Below are positions 15,233 through 22,316 of a stretch of 39,517 nt of DNA, piece by piece; position 1 is the first letter of the stretch, and each line of letters opens with the position of its first letter. The notes under the pieces were generated by a model. It was not told the DNA's origin. It ran no database searches and worked only from the letters and a program-made list of their open reading frames with translations. Both the position numbers and the translations under genes were made by a program. The DNA lies in the IMG/VR virus record IMGVR_UViG_3300009154_000109, positions 1 through 39,517 of that record; one strand, given 5' to 3'. This DNA is from a virus.

Positions 15233-15741
15233 TTTTTGTTTTGGTTTTTGTGGTAGTAGTGAAAGATTTGTTTTCCGTTAACATATGTTGATTCATATGA
15301 ATCCCATAAGTCCATTTCATTGATTGCTTCAATGTCAAATACGAGTTCTCCATATACAAGTGACACATTTTGTATCCATTGTAAAGGAGCATTACAACGA
15401 GTTTTAAATGAGAATACAACCTTGTCTACTGATTCTTCGTCAATTTGTGGTGAGACTACATCGTATGGTACACCCCATTCTTTATAGGTGAATTCAAACA
15501 TATTTCGGAATCCACACAGGGTATAGTTGTCTTTGTATGTTTCTTCATCACAAGATGTGAATGTATCAATTAAGCAGTTTGGTATTTCGTAAATAGAATT
15601 AAGCGTCAATGGCGAGCCATCGTCTAAATCCTTAACTTCTTCGATAAACGAATACAACGAGTGTTGTGTTTGCTTACATTTGATATTACCAGCACTTACA
15701 GTCAAAGTGCAGTATGCCCAGTCATTTGTTGGTGTGCTCAT
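15229..15741 (-). CDS. Protein resembling DUF1281/YubB ferredoxin-like family
   Basis: I chose ATG 15741 (MSTPTNDWAY), four bases after the previous stop, giving 170 aa. The opening WAYCTLTVSAGN and the later VVFSFKTRCNAPLQWIQNVS followed by YGELVFDIEAINE resemble the strand pattern of the YubB/DUF1281 family found on plasmids and phages, in which an aromatic-Thr-Trp-x-Pro-Pro type segment precedes a Leu-rich helix. The match is by eye and partial. Function of that family is not established. It overlaps the next gene by four bases. Confidence 0.6.
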   Translation of the reverse strand: MSTPTNDWAYCTLTVSAGNIKCKQTQHSLYSFIEEVKDLDDGSPLTLNSIYEIPNCLIDTFTSCDEETYKDNYTLCGFRNMFEFTYKEWGVPYDVVSPQIDEESVDKVVFSFKTRCNAPLQWIQNVSLVYGELVFDIEAINEMDLWDSYESTYVNGKQIFHYYHKNQNKK

Positions 15742-15745
15742 TGTA

Positions 15746-15964
15746 TTAGTACCAAGGCGAGTTGTTGTATGCTTTCCAATCGTATGCGTCATATGACTTA
15801 TTTTCTAAGTCAGCCATAACAGATGTGCGAGCAAGAAAAGCAAGTGCATCTTTTTGTTGTTTCTCTGTTGGTACTTCACCGCCAAAATATTTGTCGATGA
15901 GTTCCTTGTGTTTTTCTAATAAAGATTCGGTTAACGAATCCTCTGGTAGTTCTTCTGGTTTCAT
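15746..15964 (-). CDS. Small acidic helical protein, 72 aa
   Basis: The protein begins MKPEELPEDSLTESLLEK, is acidic, and appears to be two or three helices with no motif. It is the first gene after a 168-base gap and four bases ahead of the next gene. Function unknown. Confidence 0.6.
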   Translation of the reverse strand: MKPEELPEDSLTESLLEKHKELIDKYFGGEVPTEKQQKDALAFLARTSVMADLENKSYDAYDWKAYNNSPWY

Positions 15965-16132
15965 TGTTGTTTTATTTGTTGTGTCAGATTTATACGATGG
16001 CTAACTGAGTGTTACTTTCGTCCCTTTGCTCATTGCATCAAGAACCATCGTGTTCAATCTAGTGGAGTTCTAAGTTCCACTATTGGTGACAAGGTGTAAT
16101 ATACTATGTTTTATTTAGTATGCAAGTATAAT
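15965..16132. other. Intergenic gap with hairpin
   Basis: No gene is visible. A hairpin with GTGGA/TCCAC arms lies at 16062-16080. On the minus strand the hairpin is directly followed by TAGATTGA, a word also found in the two late promoter candidates, but no -35 box at the correct distance was found. A promoter or partial terminator for the 15964 gene is possible. Confidence 0.35.
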
Positions 16133-16549
16133 TTAGATATTTCGTAAAATATGTTGAAGTACTTGTTGGCGAACAGTCATTTCGTGATTATCAAACGACA
16201 TAGCAAATGTATGTACGATTGAGTCAACTAATGCAGGATTCTTTAATCGAAGTTCTGCAATCTTTACGAAACACTTGCGTTGCAATTCATATGCAATAAC
16301 AACTTTTGAACGAGTTGTTAGTTTTTCTAAGTTGTGGGTTTGACGAAGATTTGGTTCTTGTGCAAGTCGGATGTAAACTCCTAATACTTGGAATTTAGAT
16401 TGAGATGCATTTGCAAAATCTGTGTCGTCAATAAACAAACTAGCAAATCGAGCAGACTCTCGGCTGGTTAACGATTTTACAGTAGCGTATTTGTATGCGG
16501 TTAGATTTTTAATCTCGTCCGTGATTTTTTTATGTTTTGTTGGGTTCAT
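16133..16549 (-). CDS. Unknown 138-aa basic helical protein
   Basis: The protein starts MNPTKHKKITDEIKNLTAY and looks all-helical, with regular Leu/Val spacing and few Gly or Pro. No motif is recognised. Its ATG overlaps the stop of the gene before it (ATGA), so they are translated as a pair. A role in early host takeover or regulation is possible because of its place downstream of the HTH gene, but there is no direct evidence. Confidence 0.65.
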   Translation of the reverse strand: MNPTKHKKITDEIKNLTAYKYATVKSLTSRESARFASLFIDDTDFANASQSKFQVLGVYIRLAQEPNLRQTHNLEKLTTRSKVVIAYELQRKCFVKIAELRLKNPALVDSIVHTFAMSFDNHEMTVRQQVLQHILRNI

Positions 16550-16965
16550 TTTTTCTTTTTGTTTTTGTTGTTTTTGTTGGGCTTTTTGATTGATTTTGTA
16601 ACTTTAACAGATTCTTCGTTAATGTCAATGCCTTTTTGTAAAAGAATTTTTGTGATACGAATCTTTTCTCCGTTTTCGATTTCTTCTGTTAAGATATTAC
16701 TTTTTCGTAACATATCGCAACCTTGCTCATATAGTTCGGTGAATTGTACATAATCCTTTGCTAAGGAAAATACGGTTAACAATCCGTATTGTGGTAATCC
16801 GCAGTCGTATTCACCTTGATGAATAAGTTGCATCAATCGCCAAGCGTCTGTGCGGGAGATTAGACCATCTGAAAACAAGTTTAGTAACTTGATTGGGTCA
16901 TCTTCGGTTAATATGTCGGTGTTGAGTACATAAGAGTACTCGTCATTGTTGTTGTTGTTGTTCAT
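16546..16965 (-). CDS. Unknown 139-aa protein with Asn-rich ends
   Basis: The N-terminus is a run of Asn (MNNNNNNDEY) and the C-terminus is Lys/Asn-rich (KPNKNNKNKKKK); the middle is acidic and helical (PIKLLNLFSDGLISRTDAWRL). No known motif. It lies 11 bases after the HTH gene and overlaps the 138-aa gene by four bases. Function unknown. Confidence 0.65.
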   Translation of the reverse strand: MNNNNNNDEYSYVLNTDILTEDDPIKLLNLFSDGLISRTDAWRLMQLIHQGEYDCGLPQYGLLTVFSLAKDYVQFTELYEQGCDMLRKSNILTEEIENGEKIRITKILLQKGIDINEESVKVTKSIKKPNKNNKNKKKK

Positions 16966-16976
16966 TGTGGGAAAAG

Positions 16977-17426
16977 TTAAGTATCTAGTGTTATATCTGT
17001 ATTCTTTTTTTCGTCAAGTATAAATTGTTTATTTAATTCGTCTTGGGTAATTGTTAGTCGTGTTGAAACTGTTATTGTTGGTGTATCTTGTAAATCACGC
17101 ACCTTGTCAATAGCGATTGCTAAAGCCATTGGAAGTTGTCCAAGCGGAACATTATCTATTTCGTTGCTGAGTCGTTCTGCACCTTTCTTAACAAAGTTAG
17201 CAAGAAGTCCAGATACCTCTTTTTTCCAAGAGCCAAGTTCTAGTTTGCCTTCTTCTTCCATTGATTGCCTTACTGCAACAACCGTTTCTTTCCTTACTTT
17301 ACAAAGTTTAGCGGTTTCCTGACAATTTTTGCCGTCTAACATTAGATTTTCTATAATTTCCCTTTTCATAGCAGGAAGTTTTTTTGCTGGGTTATTTAGA
17401 CTTTCATTATTTGCTTGATATTCCAT
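16977..17426 (-). CDS. HTH DNA-binding protein, possible regulator or small terminase
   Basis: I chose ATG 17426 (MEYQANNES), giving 149 aa; longer frames run into the divergent RusA gene and begin in a promoter -35 box. An N-terminal helix-turn-helix is visible (KREIIENLMLDGKNCQETAK then VRKETVVAVRQSM, about residues 21-55), followed by a helical part with LPMALAIAIDKVRDLQ near residue 100, a pattern known from small phage HTH proteins, some of them terminase small subunits. It is the first gene of the leftward early block, divergent from the recombination block, where a regulator would be expected. The choice between regulator and small terminase is open. Confidence 0.65.
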   Translation of the reverse strand: MEYQANNESLNNPAKKLPAMKREIIENLMLDGKNCQETAKLCKVRKETVVAVRQSMEEEGKLELGSWKKEVSGLLANFVKKGAERLSNEIDNVPLGQLPMALAIAIDKVRDLQDTPTITVSTRLTITQDELNKQFILDEKKNTDITLDT

Positions 17427-17446
17427 AAATTTAGTATTTGTTAACA

Positions 17447-17474
17447 ATATGAATTCCATTTTACTAAATGTCAA
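17447..17474 (-). promoter_or_regulatory. Promoter for the leftward HTH gene, inside the start of the RusA gene
   Basis: On the minus strand TTGACA (17474-17469) and TCATAT (17452-17447) are 16 bases apart. The -10 box covers the ATG of the divergent RusA gene. Transcription should begin near 17440, about 14 bases before ATG 17426. Confidence 0.5.
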
Positions 17475-17877
17475 TATTATTCCGACTCGTACTACACATC
17501 AATCCGCCCTGCGTATCTTGAAGGGTAAGGGGGGTAAGATGTTTGTTGGCAAGTACCAGAAGTCAGAGTTTAGGGCTTGGTTAGAGGAATTCAAGTTAAA
17601 GATTAAAAAAAGCGTTCCTACCGAACCATTAGCCGGTCCAATTGAGGCAGAAATAGAGTTTTACTTCCCTTACAATAAATCAGCATCTGATAAATTAAAG
17701 GAAACTGAATCTTGGAAGGTTACACGACCAGACCTTGATAATATGGAAAAGTCAATTTTTGATTGTTTAACAGATATGGGGTTCATTGAAGATGATTCTC
17801 TTATATGCCGAAAAATAAGCATAAAAAGGTATTCTCCAAAACCGCGAATCTTTATTAAATTAACTAAAATTACTTGA
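17449..17877 (+). CDS. rusA: RusA-family Holliday junction resolvase
   Basis: This 142-aa enzyme cuts Holliday junctions made during phage recombination and replication. The family signature is clear: RPDLDN (93-98), a following helix KSIFDCLTDMG, and EDD (114-116), which supply the acidic residues that bind magnesium. The length fits the family. It is the first gene of the rightward block and stands with an exonuclease and an ERF annealing protein, together a recombination set. Its start codon lies 22 bases from the start of the divergent HTH gene. Its stop codon is part of the next promoter's -35 box. Confidence 0.9.
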   Translation: MNSILLNVNIIPTRTTHQSALRILKGKGGKMFVGKYQKSEFRAWLEEFKLKIKKSVPTEPLAGPIEAEIEFYFPYNKSASDKLKETESWKVTRPDLDNMEKSIFDCLTDMGFIEDDSLICRKISIKRYSPKPRIFIKLTKIT

Positions 17878-17901
17878 CAAGGTTATATGTAGTGTAAATA
17901 T
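17874..17901 (+). promoter_or_regulatory. Promoter for exonuclease and replication genes, -35 overlapping rusA stop
   Basis: TTGACA (17874-17879) contains the TGA stop of rusA. TAAATA (17895-17900, 15-base spacing) or AAATAT (17896-17901, 16-base spacing) can be the -10 box. The ATG follows at 17908, exactly 28 bases after the -35 box, so the mRNA would be almost leaderless. Confidence 0.55.
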
Positions 17902-17907
17902 GGGTAC

Positions 17908-18705
17908 ATGTACCCAACAAATACGATACTCAATAACATTAGCGATGAAGAATACTTGAAGATTGATGCTATAAACTATTCATCATTAAAGAAGTTTATG
18001 GTGAGCCCAAAGCATTACAAGTATTCACAAGAAGATAAAGCACTAGATACTAAAGAAGCATTTAATGTTGGTCGTGCTATTCACCACCTTGCTTTAAAGC
18101 CAGACACTTTCAATGATAACTGGATTGTTTCTCCTGTATGCGATAAGCGTACTAAAGACGGCAAACAAGCATACCAAGATTTTTTAGATTCATCTAATGG
18201 TAAGAGTGTTCTTGCACCAGATGAATTTGAAGTGGTTTCTAATTGTGGTAAAGCGTTACTCAATAACCATTACTTTCGTTATTTCCTTGGAAATGGAATA
18301 GTGCATAAAGAATGCGTAATCATTACTGAATATGCTGGTGTTAAAATTAAAGGACGACTTGATGCATTTAATGAAACACTAAATATTGTTATGGATATTA
18401 AATCATTTAATAAACCACCTGAACAAATGGAAGTTGTACGAGAAATTTTTAATCGTAAGTATAATTATCAAGCATTTCTTTATCGTATTCTTGCAAAATC
18501 TATTACTAATGAATTGCCTAAGTTTCAATGGGCTTTCATTGAGAAGCAATCTCCCAATGCAGTTGCTTGGTATGAGTATTCTGACCGATTGGTTTCAGAG
18601 GATTCAGTAGAAAATATTGAGGAATCGTTATGCCGATTCTTTAACGCAAAAGAAAATGACGAATGGGCTGGACTTCCAAGTGAGAATATTCCTATTATAT
18701 TGTGA
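17908..18705 (+). CDS. PD-(D/E)XK exonuclease, exodeoxyribonuclease VIII-like
   Basis: This 265-aa RecB-type nuclease probably resects double-strand ends for the ERF annealing protein encoded downstream. Visible motifs are GRAIHH (55-60), KGRLD (148-152), DIKS (163-166, the D-x-K core) and QAFLY (188-192, the Q-x-x-x-Y motif), in the order expected for this nuclease family. The N-terminal part has the usual NYSSLKKF helix. The stop codon overlaps the next ATG by one base (TGATG). No Shine-Dalgarno is visible. Confidence 0.87.
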   Translation: MYPTNTILNNISDEEYLKIDAINYSSLKKFMVSPKHYKYSQEDKALDTKEAFNVGRAIHHLALKPDTFNDNWIVSPVCDKRTKDGKQAYQDFLDSSNGKSVLAPDEFEVVSNCGKALLNNHYFRYFLGNGIVHKECVIITEYAGVKIKGRLDAFNETLNIVMDIKSFNKPPEQMEVVREIFNRKYNYQAFLYRILAKSITNELPKFQWAFIEKQSPNAVAWYEYSDRLVSEDSVENIEESLCRFFNAKENDEWAGLPSENIPIIL

Positions 18706-19364
18706 TGAGCAACAATCAATTCTCTGGTGTATTTATTCCTCGTGAAGTTTTATTAGACGAAGATATTTCTGCGTCTGGTAAAATCATATTCGCAATCATT
18801 CAGTCGTTGGATAACGACAAGGGGTGCTTTGCGTCTAATGATTACATCGGTAAGAGTTTGAATCTTTCTGAGTCTGCGGTTCGTCATTCGATTGCTGACC
18901 TTGAGCGTAAAAAGTATTTAATTCGTTCCATAGATGAAAATGGTAATCGTACTATTCGTACCTGTACGACTGCTTCTCTTTCTGGAGATGACCGCCAGAA
19001 ATCAGACACCACCCTGTCTGAAAACAAGCGTACCCCCCGCCAGAAAACAGCCACATATAGTAATAAGGATAATAATAGTAATAAGATACAGGGAATGTTA
19101 TTACCACCAATTCCTTTTGATGATGAATTTGCAAACCTATGGGTCAACTGGTGTGAATATCGAAAAGAACGAAAAAAGCCGTTGACAAACCAAACGGTTA
19201 AATTACAACTAGAATTTCTAACAACACTAAACAAAAATGACGCAACCAACTCAATTCTCAACTCTATTAAACACGGCTGGCTTGGACTCTTTGCTCCGAC
19301 AAGCAAAGGAAGTTCCTATTCAAGCAAAGCCCCACTTACCGAAGATGACCACGGCACTTTTTAA
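18705..19364 (+). CDS. Lambda O-like replication initiator with winged-helix domain
   Basis: From ATG 18705 this encodes 219 aa. Residues about 5-80 form a winged helix-turn-helix (SGVFIPREVLLDEDIS, then YIGKSLNLSESAVRHSIADL), as in phage replication proteins of the O/DnaD-like type. The middle region (about 95-125) is translated from DNA repeats, visible as RQKSDTT and PRQKTAT. The C-terminal part (about 140-200) is helical with Trp residues (FANLWVNWCEYRK), a usual partner-binding region. The DNA-loader gene overlaps its 3' end. Iterons inside the initiator gene plus a loader downstream copy the lambda O-P-ori plan. It is predicted to bind the 16-bp repeats. Confidence 0.78.
   Translation: MSNNQFSGVFIPREVLLDEDISASGKIIFAIIQSLDNDKGCFASNDYIGKSLNLSESAVRHSIADLERKKYLIRSIDENGNRTIRTCTTASLSGDDRQKSDTTLSENKRTPRQKTATYSNKDNNSNKIQGMLLPPIPFDDEFANLWVNWCEYRKERKKPLTNQTVKLQLEFLTTLNKNDATNSILNSIKHGWLGLFAPTSKGSSYSSKAPLTEDDHGTF
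18994..19085 (+). repeat. Iterons and AT-rich repeats inside the initiator gene, candidate origin
   Basis: Two clear 16-bp units of the GCCAG-WWWW/Y-AG-M-CAC type lie at 18994-19009 and 19039-19054, with a diverged unit between them (19016-19031) and C-runs between units. An AT-rich stretch follows with ATAGTAATAAG at 19057-19067 and again at 19075-19085 (18-base period). The 12 bases next to the last unit, CACATATAGTAA, are the exact complement of those beside the second unit at 10103, where the related 13-bp AT repeats lie. This is the plan of a lambda-type origin within the initiator gene. Confidence 0.72.
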
Positions 19365-20010
19365 ATGTGATTGTGGTGGTCTGCGTTATCCAATGACTGA
19401 TGGAAAGAAAATCATCTGGAATGACCTTTACTGCCCATCTTGTGAAAGCAAGTATAACGATGGTCGCTTCCGTGACCTAAAGTGGGCTATAGGGGCTATT
19501 GGAGTACCCTTAGAGTACCAAGGAACAGTCATTGACAAGATTCCTTGTGCCAAGATGCGTGATGTTGCTTCCAACTGGAGTAACTGGGGAACACGCTCAT
19601 TGCTATTACACGGAACTACTCGTGTTGGCAAGACTCGTGCCGCTTGGGAGGTTTACAAGCGTTGGTGGACAACACATTACAAGAAGCAAACATATGCTAC
19701 AATGCGAATCTTCGAGAAGAACATTGAGGAGGGCTTTGAGAAGTTTGACCACAACAAGCGTGTGCAGTCATTGATAAATGTTCCATTTTTGTTCATTGAC
19801 GATTTAGGCAAAGAAAAGACAACTCAACGAGTAGCGTGTGACTTGTTTGCCGTGATAGACGAGCGTACTATTAACCATCGTCCCACAATTATTACAACTA
19901 ACCACAATTCATCGAATTTGCTTGACCGCTTTGAAGATAAGGAATTAGGTCAAGCACTCATTGGTCGCTTTGCCGACTACTTTGATAAAGTTGGAGCAAC
20001 CTCAAAATAA
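19237..20010 (+). CDS. DnaC-like helicase loader ATPase
   Basis: This protein should load the host replicative helicase at the phage origin. From ATG 19237 it has 257 aa: a Cys cluster (C44, C46, C66, C69) likely to bind zinc, Walker A GTTRVGKT (126-133), Walker B FLFIDD (184-189) and a sensor-like IITTNHN (218-224), as in DnaC/IstB-type AAA+ proteins. Starting at 19237 means a 128-base overlap with the initiator gene; ATG 19345 would leave 221 aa with the zinc cluster intact and reduce the overlap to 20 bases. Neither has a clear Shine-Dalgarno, so the start is uncertain. No helicase or polymerase gene is present, so host enzymes are needed. Confidence 0.85.
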   Translation: MTQPTQFSTLLNTAGLDSLLRQAKEVPIQAKPHLPKMTTALFKCDCGGLRYPMTDGKKIIWNDLYCPSCESKYNDGRFRDLKWAIGAIGVPLEYQGTVIDKIPCAKMRDVASNWSNWGTRSLLLHGTTRVGKTRAAWEVYKRWWTTHYKKQTYATMRIFEKNIEEGFEKFDHNKRVQSLINVPFLFIDDLGKEKTTQRVACDLFAVIDERTINHRPTIITTNHNSSNLLDRFEDKELGQALIGRFADYFDKVGATSK

Positions 20011-20029
20011 TTTAAAATAACACTTGACT

Positions 20030-20866
20030 ATGAAATATAAACCAGAACAATACACATCCTCAACCAATATTATGAACAACGAAAATCAAATCACCGACCC
20101 ATATTATAAAAATCGTGCAGTACTGCACACAGCATTAGTTAAGGCGATTGCCGAGACTCAAGATGTTGTTGCAGACAGCACTAATCCATTCCACAAAAAT
20201 AAGTATGCGTCATTAAACGCACACCTGTCTGTGGTAAAACCAATCTTTGCTAAACACGGATTGGCAGTAGTTCAGTTTCCATCAAGCGATGAAAAATCGA
20301 TTGGTGTAACTACAACAATTATTCACGAATGCGGTTCGCAACTTATGGATTCAATTCACATTCCTGTTTCTGACTCAATTACTGGTCAACAAGCAGGAGC
20401 AATTATTTCTTACTTGCGTCGTTACGCATTAGCATCTGTTGCTGGTATTGCAACTGAAGATGATGATGCCGAAACAGACCGCATTCAGCGAGCACCTTCT
20501 GGCAGTTCAAAACCTCAGTCCATCGCAAATCATGTAGTGCGAGTTAGCAATGAATCCTCAACAGGTACATTGGGAACTGTTAATTTTGAACTGCCAGTAC
20601 CATTTGGAGACGCAAAGGGAACTAAGTTAAATGAGTTGCCTCTTAAAAATACAGACCGAAGTCTTAAGTGTGCTGATTTAAGTTATTGGGCTAAAGTATG
20701 GACTCCTAAACCATTCGGAACTTCCACTAAGATTAGTCAGCGTGACTTAGACTTTAAGGCATCTGCACAAGCATTATATGCTATGAAAAATGCAGAGTCT
20801 AATGGAGATACTACTCCTAAGTTTGAACCAGCACAAGAGGAAACTCAGGACGAAATACCCTTCTAA
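20030..20866 (+). CDS. ERF-family single-strand annealing protein with extra C-terminal segment
   Basis: This 278-aa protein has an ERF domain in residues about 25-140: NPFHKNKYASLNAHLSVV, GLAVVQF, then GQQAGAIISYLRRYALASVAGIATEDDDA, the family's conserved block. Together with the PD-(D/E)XK exonuclease it forms a recombination pair. After a Ser-rich linker comes a second segment (about 185-255) with PFGDAKGTKLNELP and LSYWAKVW, like the small PFG-x-x-KG motif (DUF3820-type). The protein ends QDEIPF, close to the acidic tip of single-strand DNA-binding proteins. A TTG start two codons upstream is possible; ATG 20072 is also possible. Confidence 0.85.
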   Translation: MKYKPEQYTSSTNIMNNENQITDPYYKNRAVLHTALVKAIAETQDVVADSTNPFHKNKYASLNAHLSVVKPIFAKHGLAVVQFPSSDEKSIGVTTTIIHECGSQLMDSIHIPVSDSITGQQAGAIISYLRRYALASVAGIATEDDDAETDRIQRAPSGSSKPQSIANHVVRVSNESSTGTLGTVNFELPVPFGDAKGTKLNELPLKNTDRSLKCADLSYWAKVWTPKPFGTSTKISQRDLDFKASAQALYAMKNAESNGDTTPKFEPAQEETQDEIPF

Positions 20867-20879
20867 TCCAAGTTACCCC

Positions 20880-20951
20880 AGTCTTGTAGTTCAACGGATA
20901 GAACATCCGCCTTCTAAGCGGAGAATCTAGGTTCGATTCCTAGCAGGACTA
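20880..20951 (+). tRNA. tRNA-Arg (anticodon TCT)
   Basis: The 72-base sequence folds as a cloverleaf: acceptor AGTCTTG (20880-20886) with CAGGACT (20944-20950), one G-U pair; D stem GTTC/GAAC; anticodon stem TCCGC/GCGGA around loop CTTCTAA, anticodon TCT at 20913-20915; T stem CTAGG/CCTAG with loop TTCGATT; discriminator A. The variable loop has four bases and no CCA is encoded. It reads AGA (and AGG by wobble) codons. It lies between the ERF gene and a zinc-ribbon gene in the same direction, so it may be cut from that transcript. Confidence 0.93.
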
Positions 20952-20967
20952 TATCTTTCCAACACAA

Positions 20968-21174
20968 ATGAAATGTAACCACATCGAAAAGTTCAACCCT
21001 CGTGAAAACGACGGGTGGAAACTAATCGTAACATATAAAAGCGGTGAAGAAGCAAACTTCGTAGGTTATACCTGCGATTTTTGCCCAAAGTGCGGTGAAC
21101 GCATACACCCAGATATGTCAAAGATGTTAAAGAACTTTGATTCACCAGAAATTGAGGCATACGAAAATGGTTAA
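20968..21174 (+). CDS. Small zinc-ribbon-like protein
   Basis: This 68-aa protein begins MKCNHIEKF and carries CDFCPKCG near residue 35, with C-x2-C-x2-C spacing and earlier Cys/His (C3, H5), suggesting one bound zinc. The ending SPEIEAYENG is acidic. It follows the tRNA by 16 bases and overlaps the next gene by eight bases. Possible regulator or nucleic-acid-binding protein; not recognised further. Confidence 0.65.
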   Translation: MKCNHIEKFNPRENDGWKLIVTYKSGEEANFVGYTCDFCPKCGERIHPDMSKMLKNFDSPEIEAYENG

Positions 21175-21433
21175 GATTCCTAATAGTTCTTATAAATCAG
21201 CAGCCCTATGTCTTGGAATGTCAGTTGAAGAACTTGACAAACTTATGCAAATCCAAAAAGATTACAAAATGATGGAACACGACCAACAAATTCGCCGAAG
21301 TATATATGAATCTAATCTTGCTGATTTAGAAGCATTACTTGAAGCAGGAGAAAAAATGTATCAATTACTTAAAACCATTGATAATGTTAAGACACAAGAA
21401 GCGTGTGAACATTGGAGGAACTGCCGACTATGA
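21167..21433 (+). CDS. Small helical protein, 88 aa
   Basis: I chose ATG 21167 (MVKIPNSSY), overlapping the zinc-ribbon gene's end. The N-terminus (KSAALCLGMSVEELDKLM) resembles a short helix-turn-helix, followed by a long charged helix to residue 75 with coiled-coil spacing. No known family. Its stop overlaps the next ATG by four bases. Confidence 0.6.
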   Translation: MVKIPNSSYKSAALCLGMSVEELDKLMQIQKDYKMMEHDQQIRRSIYESNLADLEALLEAGEKMYQLLKTIDNVKTQEACEHWRNCRL

Positions 21434-21630
21434 AAGAACCCATCAAAGAAAAAGACTTAATCAAATCACTTGCTCAAACTTGTAAATCTTTTGCATTTAT
21501 TTTGCCAGAGCCAACACAAGACATAAATATGTGTAAGACAAATACTGAGTTATATCGCATTCAACATAAACTTGCCAAACAAGTTTGGGCTGATACACTT
21601 AAACAACTTAACAAATACGAAAAACAATGA
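21430..21630 (+). CDS. Small helical protein, 66 aa
   Basis: I chose ATG 21430 (MKEPIKEKD), which overlaps the previous stop as ATGA. GGAGG lies about 13 bases upstream, a little far for a Shine-Dalgarno. The protein is basic and helical. It overlaps the metallophosphoesterase gene by four bases, so the three genes are probably translated together. Function unknown. Confidence 0.6.
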   Translation: MKEPIKEKDLIKSLAQTCKSFAFILPEPTQDINMCKTNTELYRIQHKLAKQVWADTLKQLNKYEKQ

Positions 21631-22316
21631 AGAAAATTAACAAATGGAAAAAGTTTATGGCTATTGGTTGCTCACACGGCAATCACGCAGACCCAGAAGC
21701 ATTACAAAAAGTATTAGACTTTAAAAAAGAGTTTAAACCAGACCAAGTTATTCACTTAGGGGACTTTACGGATATGTCTGCATTTATGGGTAGTGCCAAT
21801 GGAAATGGTGAGCCAGTAGCACCAGACCTTGACGGAGGAATAGAGTTTTTAAAGCGATTAGAGCCAACTGTAGTTCTTTGTGGTAATCATGAAGCACGAT
21901 TATGGAGGGACCGGTTAAGTAATAATGCACTCCGAGTACAAGCCGCAGAATCTGTGATAGACGAGATTGAAAAATGCTGTTTTGAGTTAGGAGCAAAACT
22001 TGTTCCATATGACGGAGTATGGCAGGTTCACAAAATTGCAAACTTTACATTTACACACGGAACAATTTACAACGAAAACTCATGTCGAGATATGGCTGAG
22101 ACTTACGGAAATGTAATCTTTGCCCATACCCATAAGGTAAGCCAGCAATATGGTCGTCGTATTGATAACCCTATTGGAATTAGTGTAGGAACATTAACAC
22201 GCAAGGGTGCTATGGAATATGCAAACACTCGTCGTTCTACTCTTGCTTGGTCACAGGGGTTAGTATATGGTGAATACACAGATACAGAACTTAAACCAAC
22301 AATCAAATTCTTATGA
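21627..22316 (+). CDS. Calcineurin-like metallophosphoesterase
   Basis: This 229-aa protein has the two-metal phosphoesterase motifs in order: GCSHG (14-18), GDFTD (45-49), GNHEA (86-90), THG (143-145) and AHTHK (166-170). In motif I the usual Asp of D-x-H is replaced (Cys-Ser-His), which is also seen in some phage members and may change the metal site. The substrate is unknown: nucleic acid ends, cyclic nucleotides and phosphoproteins are all possible for this fold. It lies in the early block and overlaps genes on both sides by four bases. Confidence 0.85.
   Translation: MKKINKWKKFMAIGCSHGNHADPEALQKVLDFKKEFKPDQVIHLGDFTDMSAFMGSANGNGEPVAPDLDGGIEFLKRLEPTVVLCGNHEARLWRDRLSNNALRVQAAESVIDEIEKCCFELGAKLVPYDGVWQVHKIANFTFTHGTIYNENSCRDMAETYGNVIFAHTHKVSQQYGRRIDNPIGISVGTLTRKGAMEYANTRRSTLAWSQGLVYGEYTDTELKPTIKFL

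Noticed and set aside
17427-17474. Longer N-terminus of the HTH protein from a TTG at 17474
   Set aside because: The TTG belongs to a TTGACA box and the extension overlaps the start of rusA.
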